Shown here: in pieces, positions 10,115 to 19,016 of the stretch
Position numbering within the stretch: position 1 is the first letter of the stretch
Layout of the letters: every line of letters starts with the position of its first letter
NCBI RefSeq assembly: GCF_000231385.2
Contig: NC_018515.1
Coordinates: 452,501 to 516,500, forward strand
Reading direction: 5' to 3'
Length of the DNA stretch: 64,000 bases
Origin: Desulfosporosinus meridiei DSM 13257
GTDB lineage: Bacteria > Bacillota > Desulfitobacteriia > Desulfitobacteriales > Desulfitobacteriaceae
Position numbers and translations under genes: made by a program
Notes under the pieces: generated by a model
Told to the model about the DNA's origin: nothing
Seen by the model: the letters and a program-made list of their open reading frames with translations, nothing else
Database searches by the model: none

Positions 10115-11527
10115 ATGTTACCAAAATATAATGTTTTGACTGAAGAGCAGGTTCAGATTATCCATAATGAATCCATTAAGATTCTTGAAGAGATTGGTCT
10201 GGATTTTGAATATGAACCAGCTTTGGAAGTCTTTAGAAGCCAAGGGCTGAAAGTAGAAGGAAACCGAGTTTATTTTACGAGAGCATTCATTGAGGAAAAG
10301 GTAAAACTGGCACCTGCCCACTTTACCCTCCATGCACGAAATCCTGAGCACAATTTAGTCTGCGGCGGCGAAAATATTATTTATATGCCAGGGTATGGGG
10401 CACCTTTTATCCAACTGGCCGACGGTACTCGCCGCAAGAGTACGATGGAGGACTACGATAATATTGTTAAATTAGCCGGAGCTAGTAAAAACATGCATAT
10501 GACAGGGGGCACGGTGGCTGAGCCCCAAGATATTCCCGATGAAATCAGGCATTTAAAAATGATTTATAGCTCTATCAAGAATTCAGATAAGTGTTTTATG
10601 GGCAGCGCTGAAGGACGGGAACGGGCCCAGGACTCTGTGGAGATGGCAGCCTTGCTTTTTGGTGGCAAAGATGTCATCAAAGAAAAACCGGTACTCATTT
10701 CCTTGATTAATTCCCTGACTCCGTTGAAATATGATGAGAGAATGTTAGGAGCCCTGATGGCCTATGCGGAAGCAGGGCAGGCGGTTGTGATTGCTTCTCT
10801 GGTCATGGCCGGCTCTACAGGACCGGCAGCCTTGGTTGGAACCTTAGCACTGCAAAATGCTGAAGTCTTGGCTGGGATAGCCTTAGCTCAAAGTATTAAT
10901 CCCGGCACACCTGTAGTGTATGGTTCAACCTCAGCTCTCAGTGATATGCGCACTGGCAGTCTTTCTATCGGCAGTCCGGAAACAGCCTTGTTTATTTCAG
11001 CAAGTGCTCAAATTGCTCGTTTCTACGGTATCCCTAGTCGATCGGGCGGTGGCCTGAATGATTCTAAGATTGTAGATGCCCAAGCCGGTTACGAATCTAT
11101 GATGACCTTGATGGCAGCTAGTATAACAGGTATTAACTTTGTACTGCATGCGGCGGGGATTTTACAATATTTCATGGCCATATCTTACGAGAAGTTTATG
11201 ATGGATGATGAAATGGCTGGGATGCTTTTGCACTATCTGAAAGGGTTCAACTTTGATGAAGAGGGTTTAGCCTACGATGCGATTGCTAAAGTAGGACCGG
11301 GCGGACACTTCCTTACCCAAAAACACACTCGAAGAAATCATAAGAAAGAATTCCGTTCTCCTCAATTAAGTGATCGTTCTGCCTTTGATGCATGGTCAAG
11401 AGACAAACTAGACACCAACCAAAGGGCTCATAAACAATGGCAAGAGGTTTTGGCCAATTACGTACCGCCTGTGCTAGATGAGTCGATTGATAAAAAATTA
11501 CTGGACTTTATTGCTGAACGATCATAA
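10115..11527 (+). CDS. mtgB: MttB-family methyltransferase without pyrrolysine (MtgB-like, glycine betaine:corrinoid)
   Basis: A 470-residue member of the trimethylamine methyltransferase (MttB) superfamily, seen in GGENIIYMPGYGAP, MTGGTVAEPQD and the Gly/Ser-rich GSTSALSDMRTG. The reading frame has no in-frame amber codon, so it is one of the non-pyrrolysine members, whose characterised example is MtgB of Desulfitobacterium hafniense acting on glycine betaine. It would transfer a methyl group to the corrinoid protein encoded next (11641). Betaine is the most likely substrate given two BCCT transporters alongside, but other quaternary amines such as carnitine or proline betaine remain possible. 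Confidence 0.87.
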   Translation: MLPKYNVLTEEQVQIIHNESIKILEEIGLDFEYEPALEVFRSQGLKVEGNRVYFTRAFIEEKVKLAPAHFTLHARNPEHNLVCGGENIIYMPGYGAPFIQLADGTRRKSTMEDYDNIVKLAGASKNMHMTGGTVAEPQDIPDEIRHLKMIYSSIKNSDKCFMGSAEGRERAQDSVEMAALLFGGKDVIKEKPVLISLINSLTPLKYDERMLGALMAYAEAGQAVVIASLVMAGSTGPAALVGTLALQNAEVLAGIALAQSINPGTPVVYGSTSALSDMRTGSLSIGSPETALFISASAQIARFYGIPSRSGGGLNDSKIVDAQAGYESMMTLMAASITGINFVLHAAGILQYFMAISYEKFMMDDEMAGMLLHYLKGFNFDEEGLAYDAIAKVGPGGHFLTQKHTRRNHKKEFRSPQLSDRSAFDAWSRDKLDTNQRAHKQWQEVLANYVPPVLDESIDKKLLDFIAERS

Positions 11528-11640
11528 TCAACTCGTTAAAGCACTGACATCCTAATTTCCGTTGACAAGTACTCCGCTTTGGAGAAGGGATAGCGCCCTA
11601 AAAATATTAAACTAACTGAGAGAAATGGAGGATAAAACAA

Positions 11641-12288
11641 ATGAGTGAACTATTTGCAGGATTAAAGCAAGCCATTATCGATGGTGATGAAGATATCGTA
11701 GAAGAGCTTTCCCAAAAGGCTATTGAGGAATCAATCAATCCCGTTGACGCTGTGCAGCAAGGCTTAATTAAAGGAATTGAAGTTGTAGGGGAGCTATGGA
11801 AAGCAGGGGAAGTTTTTTTACCGGATGTAATGATGTCCGCTGAGGCGATGAAGGTCGGTCTGGGTATTCTTGAACCTGAAATTGCTAAATTAGGTATGAG
11901 CGAAGGAGAAAATAAGGGCAAGATTGTCTTAGGAACAGTAGAAGGTGACATTCATGATATCGGCAAAAATATAACCGGGGCGATGTTCACGGCAGCCGGA
12001 TATAAGGTATTTGATGTTGGAACGGATATAAAGGCTGCAGAGTTCGTTGCAAAAGCTCAAGAAGTTGGAGCAGACATTATTGGAGCAAGCGCTCTCTTGA
12101 CGACAACTATGAGTGCCCAAAAGGATATCATCGATTATTTGAAAGAGCATAACCTCAGAGATCAATTCAAAGTTTTTATTGGCGGTGGTCCTACCAGTCA
12201 AGCCTATGCTGATGAAATAGGGGCTGACGGTTGGGCAGAATCTGCGGACGAAGCAGTAGCACTTGCCGATAGAATGTTAGCAAAATAA
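11641..12288 (+). CDS. mtgC: Corrinoid methyl-carrier protein (MtgC/MtbC1 type)
   Basis: A 215-residue B12-binding protein with an N-terminal helical cap domain and a C-terminal Rossmann domain. The cobalt-ligand motif DIHDIGKN places the axial histidine at residue 105, and SALLTTTMS plus FIGGGPT complete the cobalamin pocket. It accepts the methyl group from the MttB-family protein and gives it to the MtrH-family protein. GGAGG precedes the ATG by 9 bases. A clear terminator follows, closing the mtgA-mtgB-mtgC operon. Confidence 0.9.
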   Translation: MSELFAGLKQAIIDGDEDIVEELSQKAIEESINPVDAVQQGLIKGIEVVGELWKAGEVFLPDVMMSAEAMKVGLGILEPEIAKLGMSEGENKGKIVLGTVEGDIHDIGKNITGAMFTAAGYKVFDVGTDIKAAEFVAKAQEVGADIIGASALLTTTMSAQKDIIDYLKEHNLRDQFKVFIGGGPTSQAYADEIGADGWAESADEAVALADRMLAK

Positions 12289-12337
12289 ATATAGTAGTTT
12301 ATACAGTTTCAAAAATAGGGTTTATTTATTGTAATTG

Positions 12338-12389
12338 AATCCTAGGGGCCTTAATAATACACAACTTTTAAAGTCCCTAGGATTTTTTT
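12338..12389 (+). terminator. Terminator of the methyltransferase operon
   Basis: Arms AATCCTAGG (12338-12346) and CCTAGGATT region (12375-12384) are followed by seven T residues. Confidence 0.85.
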
Positions 12390-12560
12390 GGCTAAAAAGG
12401 GGGGATAGGTATTTACTTACTTCTAGTTAAGAAGTTGGAGCTTTAGAGCTATTCGCCGTTAAAACAACCAGTTCAAGTCCCTCTTAAAAGTTTATTGGCC
12501 ACGCATTTAAACCAGAAAAATACAACAATTAATTATGGTTAGAGAGGAGTAATGCTATTT

Positions 12561-14054
12561 ATGACAAATAGTAAGGAGACAACGACAAGTCGTTCTGTTA
12601 TGTATATTTCTTCTGTCATAATCGTATTGTTCGTGTTATTCGGAATGTTTCTCCCCGAACAAATGGGTAAAGTCGCCAGTGCTTCATTTGCATTTTTAAC
12701 AACTGATTTTGGCTGGCTATATTTGTTAGCCGTAGGCTTTTTTACAGTTTTCGTTTATGCCGTTGCCTTTAGCCGTTTTGGTCAAATTAAGTTAGGTAAA
12801 GATGACGATAAGCCTGAGTTTAGTAACTTTCAGTGGTTTTCAATGTTGTTCGGCGGAGGGATGGGTATCGGCCTCGTCTTCTGGTCAGTTGCTGAGCCCA
12901 TGATGCATTATTTGGCACCTCCGGTAGGTGAGGCTGCCACCCCGGAAGCTATGCGTACAGCAATGCGAATTGTTTTCTTTCATTGGGGAATCCATCCTTG
13001 GGTAATCTTTGCCATTGGCGGCTTAGCTCTGGCTTACTTCCAATTTCGTAAGGGGCTGCCCTTCCTCGTCAGCTCAGCTTTCTATCCCTTAATCGGTGAG
13101 CGGATTTACGGACCGATTGGAAAAGCCATTGACATCTTGTCTGTGTTCGCCACGGTCTTCGGTGTGGCCACAAGCTTAGGTCTAGGCTCCAATCAGATTG
13201 CCACAGGGCTGCAATATATCTGGGGTATCCAGGCCACACCGATGACTGTTTCCGTAATTATTGCCGTGATGACCCTACTCTTCACCCTGGCAACCATCTC
13301 CGGGCTGCATAAAGCTATGCAGATTGCCGCAGATATTAAGGTGTGGCTTTCCATTGGATTTATGGTATTCATCTTCTTGTTTGGTGGTATGGTTTTAATT
13401 CTAAACAACTTTACGGATACTCTGGGCGCTTACTTGCAGAACTTTGTTGGCCAAACCTTGTGGATGGGCAACATGGATTGGCTAAAAGGATGGACTGTTT
13501 TCTACTGGGCTTGGTGGATTGCCTGGGCTCCATTCGTCGGACAATTTGTTGCCCGGGTTTCTAAGGGACGGACCATCCGAGAATTTGTCTTGGCAGTAAC
13601 ACTTCTTCCGTCAGGATTCTCTATGATTTGGTTGTCAATTTACGGTGGTGCAGCCTTTAACTTGGATAAGCTCTCCAACGGAGCTATTCAAGCCGCTGTT
13701 AACGCGGATTATACAACTGCCTTTTTTGCGACACTCCAACAGCTGCCCTTGTACTCAATAACGGCTCCTTTAGCTATCCTGTTGATCGTGGCTTCCTTTG
13801 TAGGGGCTGCCAACTCGGCAACCTATGTATTGGCCATGCTGACCTCTAATGGAGACATGAACCCAGGCAAGCAAATACGCAGTTTTTGGGGGATTATTCA
13901 AGGGGCTTTCACCATCATCCTAATCCTAGTTGGAGGTGGAACGGCGGCATTATCAGTCTTGCAGACAGTTTCTATTGTCGCGGCATTCCCTTTCATGTTG
14001 ATCATGGTGGCCATGTGCTTTAGCATTTATAAAGCCCTGGCGCAGGAGAAGTAA
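12561..14054 (+). CDS. Second BCCT-family transporter
   Basis: A 497-residue BCCT protein with GLVFWSVAEPMMHY and FYWAWWIAWAPFVGQF, clearly related to but diverged from the copy at 7162. The ATG at 12561 is chosen because GAGGAG lies 11 bases upstream, whereas the ATG at 12552 is only two bases from it. It sits between the methyltransferase operon and the PocR-type regulator, so it likely serves the same substrate family. Two BCCT genes in one catabolic island suggest different substrates or affinities. Confidence 0.88.
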   Translation: MTNSKETTTSRSVMYISSVIIVLFVLFGMFLPEQMGKVASASFAFLTTDFGWLYLLAVGFFTVFVYAVAFSRFGQIKLGKDDDKPEFSNFQWFSMLFGGGMGIGLVFWSVAEPMMHYLAPPVGEAATPEAMRTAMRIVFFHWGIHPWVIFAIGGLALAYFQFRKGLPFLVSSAFYPLIGERIYGPIGKAIDILSVFATVFGVATSLGLGSNQIATGLQYIWGIQATPMTVSVIIAVMTLLFTLATISGLHKAMQIAADIKVWLSIGFMVFIFLFGGMVLILNNFTDTLGAYLQNFVGQTLWMGNMDWLKGWTVFYWAWWIAWAPFVGQFVARVSKGRTIREFVLAVTLLPSGFSMIWLSIYGGAAFNLDKLSNGAIQAAVNADYTTAFFATLQQLPLYSITAPLAILLIVASFVGAANSATYVLAMLTSNGDMNPGKQIRSFWGIIQGAFTIILILVGGGTAALSVLQTVSIVAAFPFMLIMVAMCFSIYKALAQEK

Positions 14055-14085
14055 TAAGCCAAAATCCTGATATCATCTCATTAAG

Positions 14086-14117
14086 ACACCCAGGTTGTGC
14101 AGGCCTGGGTGTTTTTT
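14086..14117 (+). terminator. Terminator after second BCCT gene
   Basis: Arms ACACCCAGG and CCTGGGTGT (14104-14112) are followed by six T residues. Confidence 0.85.
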
Positions 14118-14137
14118 GCAACAGAGCGGTCAGAATA

Positions 14138-14187
14138 ATCAAAGGGAGGTCGCAGGAACAGAATTGTTCCTTGTGACCTCCCTTTGA
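14138..14187 (-). terminator. Long hairpin between convergent genes
   Basis: Arms TCAAAGGGAGGTC and GACCTCCCTTTGA extend inward through GGAACA/TGTTCC. It lies beyond the stop of the minus-strand corrinoid gene, but the T-run is weak. Confidence 0.6.
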
Positions 14188-14228
14188 AATGTTGCCATTG
14201 GTTTCTGAAGACGAGTTGTTAAGGAGCA

Positions 14229-14909
14229 TTACTCGTGGATAGATCGGCTTTTACGAGCTGGCCCTTTGGAAACTAACAATTTGTTTAAATTGTCGTTAAG
14301 AAAATTTCGAAACTGGATGGCATCTTCAAAGGTATAATCTGCCCCTATTTCTTTAGCAAAGGCATCAGTTATCGGTGCTCCGCCTACAATGATTTTTAGT
14401 CCCTGACGTAATCCCTGAGCTTCCAACTCATCAATCACATCTTTCATAACTGACATAGTGGTGGTCAGTAAGGCTGAGATCATCAAAATATTGGGTTTTT
14501 CCTTGCGGACGGCACTGGCAAATTTCTTAGGGGTGACATTAACCCCTAGATCAATAACCTTTGCACCCGTTGCCATGGCCATGGTTTTAATAATACTGAG
14601 GCCAATATCATGTAAGTCTCCGGCTACCGTACCTAAGATGATTTTGCCGAGTTCCTTTTTGGCGGGTGTACTTAAGATCGGCTCAATAACGGATAGGCCG
14701 GCATGCATTGACTGGGTAGCCATTAAGACTTCTGGGACATTAACCTTTTCAGTGCGGTATTTTTCAGCAATGATATCCATACCTTTGATAAGTCCTTTTT
14801 CAAGAATAGAAGAAGCAGAATATCCTTGTGCTAAGGCTTGTTTGGTTAATTCTATGGTATCCTCAGATTCACCTTCGGCAATTGAATGAATAATATCGTC
14901 AAAGATCAA
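14229..14909 (-). CDS. Second corrinoid methyl-carrier protein
   Basis: A 226-residue B12-binding protein with the axial-histidine motif DLHDIG (His100) and SALLTTTMS, IIVGGAP pocket motifs. It starts at a TTG with GGGGCG upstream. It lies 11 bp after the PocR/AraC regulator gene on the same strand, so the two are co-transcribed and separate from mtgABC. No methyltransferase of its own is adjacent. It may serve as an alternative carrier for a methyltransferase elsewhere, or as a corrinoid-based signal for the regulator. It ends with a basic tail not present in the first carrier. Confidence 0.85.
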   Translation of the reverse strand: MIFDDIIHSIAEGESEDTIELTKQALAQGYSASSILEKGLIKGMDIIAEKYRTEKVNVPEVLMATQSMHAGLSVIEPILSTPAKKELGKIILGTVAGDLHDIGLSIIKTMAMATGAKVIDLGVNVTPKKFASAVRKEKPNILMISALLTTTMSVMKDVIDELEAQGLRQGLKIIVGGAPITDAFAKEIGADYTFEDAIQFRNFLNDNLNKLLVSKGPARKSRSIHE

Positions 14910-14920
14910 TTAAATCGCCC

Positions 14921-16192
14921 CTAAAATAAGCTGTTTTTATAGACCAAGGGAGTAACACCAATATATTTTCGGAATACTTCAGCAAAGTAACTTTGATTTT
15001 TAAAACCAATTGCTTTAGAAACCTGTTCAACACTAAACTCTGGTTTCTTCATTAGTTCTACAGCTTTTTCTACGCGAACCCTAGTAAGATAATCATTAAA
15101 GGTACAATCTAATTCTAAGCGAAATAAACGAGATAAATGGGAAGGACTAATAAAAAGATGGTCAGCGGTTGCTTTTAGGGTAAGGGGTTTGTGATAGTTT
15201 TCCATAATGAAGTTTCGGGCGTTATTAACTAAACTTAGATGCTTCTTGTCAGCCAGTTTGAAAATCCCATCCAGAAATTCTGCGATTATTTTATGCACTT
15301 TGAAAAAGAATTCTTCGATACGCTCAATGCTATTAACCTCATTATTAAAATCCTGAAGCTTGACCATGACTTGTTCGGCATCTGCGCCCCCTTCGACAGC
15401 AGCCCTCGACGATAGGGAGGCTAATTCTAGAACCCGTATTTTAATGGTAGCTTTGTCACCTGCGGTTTTAGTTAAGAGGTCAGTTAATAAATTTTTCAAA
15501 GTACTTTCAGCTCTGGTTTTATCTCCCAGCCTTATATAGCTAAGGAAACGTCTTTCGTTTTTTAAATAGGTAGCATAATCTGTGAACTCGGTGGTGTTCT
15601 TTTTCTTTCTATTCTCGAGATCGGTCTTTATTTGTAGGCGTTGTAAATGATAGGCATGCTCTTTCTCCATGGTATGAAGGTTGCGTTTGACTAAGTGATT
15701 TACGACAACAAACAGCATATCTGCCGCGGCTTGGGATTGTTCTGGTGAAGACATGGAAACGCTTGTAACCTTTTCTTTTAAAGTTTCAAAGTCTAGATTG
15801 GGGTTGCTCTTTTTTAATTGCTTAAGAAAGAATTCATCGGGCTTCCACAATAGTACTTGCCCGCAAATAATACTTCCCAAAAATACATTATCAACAATAA
15901 TTGGGACGGCCCAAATTACAATTCCGGCATGACAACGGAAGAAATAAGGCTCATTCCATTTAGCCGCCTCTACCGTGGCCTCTCTATAGGAAGTTAAACA
16001 CCTCTTTTCGCCTTTACTATTACTACGGATATACTGACAAAAATCACTTCTGTTTTTATTGCCTAAGATCGCAAGAGTTTCCCCTTTGCGATTAACGGCT
16101 TCAATGTGTAACCCAGTGGCCTTGGAAAAACTAGCAAGAATTTCCTCCAAATACTTAGGATCAAGGAAGTTTTCCATACCTTTCTTAGACAT
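14921..16192 (-). CDS. PocR-domain AraC-family transcriptional regulator
   Basis: A 423-residue regulator. The N-terminal PocR sensory domain (residues about 5-160) has the Cys-bearing pattern SDFCQYIR, EKRCLTSY, FFRCHAGI and IICGQVLL. A central helical linker follows, and two helix-turn-helix motifs of the AraC type fill the last 100 residues (FISPSHLSRLF and VSKAIGFKNQSYFAEVFRK). The ATG at 16192 with GGAAAGGGA upstream is preferred over the longer frame reaching 16303. PocR domains sense small organic substrates, and this one presumably activates the betaine methyltransferase genes when substrate is present. Confidence 0.85.
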   Translation of the reverse strand: MSKKGMENFLDPKYLEEILASFSKATGLHIEAVNRKGETLAILGNKNRSDFCQYIRSNSKGEKRCLTSYREATVEAAKWNEPYFFRCHAGIVIWAVPIIVDNVFLGSIICGQVLLWKPDEFFLKQLKKSNPNLDFETLKEKVTSVSMSSPEQSQAAADMLFVVVNHLVKRNLHTMEKEHAYHLQRLQIKTDLENRKKKNTTEFTDYATYLKNERRFLSYIRLGDKTRAESTLKNLLTDLLTKTAGDKATIKIRVLELASLSSRAAVEGGADAEQVMVKLQDFNNEVNSIERIEEFFFKVHKIIAEFLDGIFKLADKKHLSLVNNARNFIMENYHKPLTLKATADHLFISPSHLSRLFRLELDCTFNDYLTRVRVEKAVELMKKPEFSVEQVSKAIGFKNQSYFAEVFRKYIGVTPLVYKNSLF

Positions 16193-16325
16193 ATTTGTCC
16201 CTTTCCAATGCAATTTAAAACAGTGGCTTTTTTTGAAGCTAACTAAAAGAGTCGTAATTAGATATTTCGTCGGAAAGGGATTAATTCCTTTTGAATAAAT
16301 CAAATTTAGATTATTTTTCGATAAT

Positions 16326-16383
16326 TACCCGAACAACAAGGCGCCTTAGAACTACTCATTCTCGGCGCCTTGTTGTTCGGGTA
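16326..16383 (-). terminator. Perfect 20-bp-stem hairpin
   Basis: Left arm 16326-16345 and right arm 16364-16383 (TACCCGAACAACAAG...GGCGCC and its complement) pair perfectly over 20 bp. It lies just after the minus-strand MFS stop and is the probable transcription end, although the T-run is weak. Confidence 0.7.
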
Positions 16384-16395
16384 TAGTTTATAGAT

Positions 16396-17802
16396 TTACT
16401 GAGCCTTAGCGTAACTCTTGCGATTAAAGGATATTACAGCAGCTGTAAAGGCAATAGCCATAGCTACTAACATAACATAATGGTAAGCAGACATGAAAGC
16501 GTCAATTTGAGAAGGATTTGGTGAGGCGACCCCGCCTAAGGCATCAAATAAGGATACAGACCAAGCAATGCCAATGACCATACCTAAATTGCGAACTAAA
16601 CTGTTAATTCCTCCGGCAACCCCCAGCTTTTGAGGAGGAACTGAACTCATAACGCTGCTATTGTTGGGAGATTGGAACATTCCCGCTCCTAACCCGGTAA
16701 GTATGGCACCTGGAATTATATGATAGAAGCTAGCTGATGCTGAAAGGGTAGAAAAATAGAGCAAGCCCACACCAGTAATAGTCAAACCCGTTGTGGTCAA
16801 GAATACAGGGCCGAATTTATCTGAGGCATTACCGCTTATTGGTGCTGTGATGGCCATTGTGATGGGAAAGATCATTAAGAGCATACCTGCTTGAGCCGGA
16901 TCGTAGTTTAAAACACCTTGTAGATAAAAAGGCAAAATCATATTGTTAGCAAACATAGCGATAAAGGATAACCCACCTGCCAGGTTACCGATCAGGAAGG
17001 GACGATTGCGAAATAGAGATAAATTAATCATAGGATGGGTTACTTTGCGCTCAGTTAGAATGAATGAGATTAATAGTATGATTCCAATAATAATACTCAT
17101 GAGTACCGGTAAACTTGACCAACCCCAATCTTCTCCATTGGTAATTCCGAGAAGCAGAAAGATCATTCCAAGGGTAAAGGATAAAGCACCGAGATAATCA
17201 AAGGGCTCTTTTTCTTTATTAGGTACGTCTTTGGGAAGGACTAGGAGTACAGCAGCGAAACCAAGAAGCCCTATCGGGACATTAATGTAAAAAATAGAGC
17301 GCCAGCCCGCTAATTTAATAAGTATACCACCCAAGGCTGGTCCTGTCAGAGAGCCCAGAGCTACGACGGTTCCCGTCAGACCTAAGGCCTTTCCTCGCTC
17401 CTTTGGGGGAAATATTGCGGTGATAATAGCTGGGCTGTTTGACATAAGCATTGCGGCGCCTAGGGCTTGCACCACTCGAGTAGCTACTAAAAACCAGATG
17501 TTTTGAGCCAATCCACAGAGGGCGGATCCAAGAATAAAAACTAAAAAGCCATAGCCGAAGACCTTTTTGCGTCCCATTAAATCGGCAAGACGCCCGAAGA
17601 CCGGCAGTAAGCTGGTAATGGTTAAAAGGTAGGCGGTAACCACCCATTGTAATGTAGAAAGATTGGAGTTCAGTTGATGAGAAATTGTGGGTAAGGCTAC
17701 ATTTACGATGCTTCCGTCTAAGGTTGCCATAAAGGTTCCTACAGCGACCGTCGCCAAGACATACCAACGATAATTCGGCGAATTCTTGATATTGTCAAAC
17801 AT
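16396..17802 (-). CDS. MFS drug efflux transporter, DHA2 (EmrB/QacA) family
   Basis: A 468-residue protein with about 14 membrane segments and the family motifs GTFMATLDGSIVNVALP (motif D1), GRLADLMGRKKVFG (motif A) and GALTGPALGG-like LGSLTGPALGG (motif C), all diagnostic of proton-driven multidrug export. The ATG at 17802 has AGGAGG 7 bases upstream, within the end of the marR-like gene. It is co-transcribed with that regulator, the classical arrangement for a drug-inducible pump. Confidence 0.9.
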   Translation of the reverse strand: MFDNIKNSPNYRWYVLATVAVGTFMATLDGSIVNVALPTISHQLNSNLSTLQWVVTAYLLTITSLLPVFGRLADLMGRKKVFGYGFLVFILGSALCGLAQNIWFLVATRVVQALGAAMLMSNSPAIITAIFPPKERGKALGLTGTVVALGSLTGPALGGILIKLAGWRSIFYINVPIGLLGFAAVLLVLPKDVPNKEKEPFDYLGALSFTLGMIFLLLGITNGEDWGWSSLPVLMSIIIGIILLISFILTERKVTHPMINLSLFRNRPFLIGNLAGGLSFIAMFANNMILPFYLQGVLNYDPAQAGMLLMIFPITMAITAPISGNASDKFGPVFLTTTGLTITGVGLLYFSTLSASASFYHIIPGAILTGLGAGMFQSPNNSSVMSSVPPQKLGVAGGINSLVRNLGMVIGIAWSVSLFDALGGVASPNPSQIDAFMSAYHYVMLVAMAIAFTAAVISFNRKSYAKAQ

Positions 17803-17812
17803 GGTTATCCTC

Positions 17813-18229
17813 CTAATCGATATTAGCACTAATTCTGTTCATTAAATTGGTAAGTTGAGACCTTTCTTCTTCTGATAGTCCACGTAAGGCGTGTTCCAAG
17901 GCCTTACGAGCCAGAGGTTTGAGAGAGGCCTCGATTTCTTGGCCTTCCTTTGTCAGGTAAATTAGAGAAACCCGTCTGTCCCCGGAATCAGCTTGACGAC
18001 GAATCAACCCGCGTTGCTCCAGTTTATCGAGAATTCTAGTGATCGTAGGTTGATCCTTATAACTTCGCTCAGCTAATTCCCTTTGAGAAATGCCATCCTC
18101 TACCCACAACCATTTCAGTAATGGCCATTGCTCGTGTGTAACATTATAGGGTTTTAATGCTCTAGCAAGGTTATTCTTCATTTTTGAGTTAGTTTTGCCG
18201 ATAATAAATCCTAAATTCTCTTCGAAAAT
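17813..18229 (-). CDS. MarR-family repressor, probable ATT start codon
   Basis: Winged-helix MarR regulator (helix-turn-helix around ISQRELAERSYKDQPTITRILDKL, wing DSGDRRVSLIYLT). The first ATG (18181) has no ribosome site and would remove helix 1. Upstream in frame, 16 codons encode FEENLGFIIGKTNSK, a normal MarR N-terminus. They begin at an ATT codon (18229-18227) exactly 7 bases after GAGGAGG (18243-18237). No ATG, GTG or TTG lies between the upstream in-frame TGA and 18181. With ATT the protein is 138 residues, the typical size. It is co-transcribed with the MFS pump and probably represses itself through the palindrome at 18251-18295. Confidence 0.8.
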   Translation of the reverse strand: MFEENLGFIIGKTNSKMKNNLARALKPYNVTHEQWPLLKWLWVEDGISQRELAERSYKDQPTITRILDKLEQRGLIRRQADSGDRRVSLIYLTKEGQEIEASLKPLARKALEHALRGLSEEERSQLTNLMNRISANID

Positions 18230-18250
18230 GTGAATTCCTCCTCAATTAAT

Positions 18251-18295
18251 ATTGTCACAACAATATTTTTGTTTATCAAATATTGTTGTGACAAT
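18251..18295. promoter_or_regulatory. Large inverted repeat, probable MarR operator
   Basis: Perfect 18-bp arms (18251-18268 and 18278-18295) flank a 9-bp spacer. Each arm itself contains the near-palindrome TTGTNACAA, typical of MarR half-sites, so two dimers could bind. It lies 8 bp upstream of the repressor's ribosome site. Confidence 0.75.
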
Positions 18296-18384
18296 TATCT
18301 TTGTAGTCTATCACCCTTAATGAAAGTAAGCAAGAGATTGAAGAGAAGGAGATCCTTGTAAGAAATCGTTTGAACTATATAAAA

Positions 18385-18419
18385 GGCAATCCCCTAACAA
18401 GGTTTCGTTAGGGGAGGCC
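18385..18419 (-). terminator. Terminator after yggT-like gene
   Basis: CCCCTAAC (18391-18398) pairs with GTTAGGGG (18407-18414), extended by GGC/GCC. On the minus strand it is followed by CCTTTTATA. Confidence 0.75.
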
Positions 18420-18455
18420 AAACTTTTTGGCGTGAATAGTTCTTTATGAAGCTAA

Positions 18456-18806
18456 TTAACGAATACCGGTATTTGAGGAAGAAGATTTGCTAATCTCAAT
18501 TAACTTTACTATCCCCCAGGCAATAATAGCGTATACAATCATGGCAATAATGGTGGTTGGCTCTAAAATTGACTGAGTTTCAATTCCTTTGGTAACAGCA
18601 GGTGGGAAAATACCATTAAAGGGAACTAAGAAGGCTTGAGATACTGAATATATAAATGAAACAAAGGGGCTTTTTGGATTTGCTCCCAGAAGCTTAAAAA
18701 CTAGGCGGAAGGCAAATAAGACCTCCAGGACACCTAAGATATAATAAACAATATTCTTAGCCTTTAAATAATCGGGGTTAGTTTTTATATCCGTACCTTC
18801 GTTCAT
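18456..18806 (-). CDS. YggT-family membrane protein
   Basis: A 116-residue protein with two hydrophobic segments (about residues 18-45 and 82-105) around a loop containing ANPKSPFVSFIYSVSQ and FLVPFNGIFPP, the characteristic YggT/YlmG pattern. Members are linked to membrane organisation and osmotic tolerance, but the biochemical role is unknown. GGAGG lies before the ATG at 18806. It is monocistronic, closed by the hairpin at 18385-18419. Confidence 0.82.
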   Translation of the reverse strand: MNEGTDIKTNPDYLKAKNIVYYILGVLEVLFAFRLVFKLLGANPKSPFVSFIYSVSQAFLVPFNGIFPPAVTKGIETQSILEPTTIIAMIVYAIIAWGIVKLIEISKSSSSNTGIR

Positions 18807-19016
18807 TAGGAACCCTCCAATAATCAGTTTTATAGTGTTTTTAGCTTTCCATTTTTAAATACTTACTATTACATATAGAGTAGATTTACTGAAAAAAATA
18901 TGAAGTAGACGATAACACTACCCCATTGACTTGGTATACAAACAAGTAGAACCAGTACATAAATAGGGTGTTTAATGGGCAAAATTTTTTTAGTAATGAT
19001 AGAAGGGAGATAGGAA

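Noticed and set aside
10115-11527. Possible pyrrolysine-containing MttB
   Set aside because: The 470-codon frame contains no in-frame TAG, and no pyl genes are in the window, so it is a non-pyrrolysine homologue.
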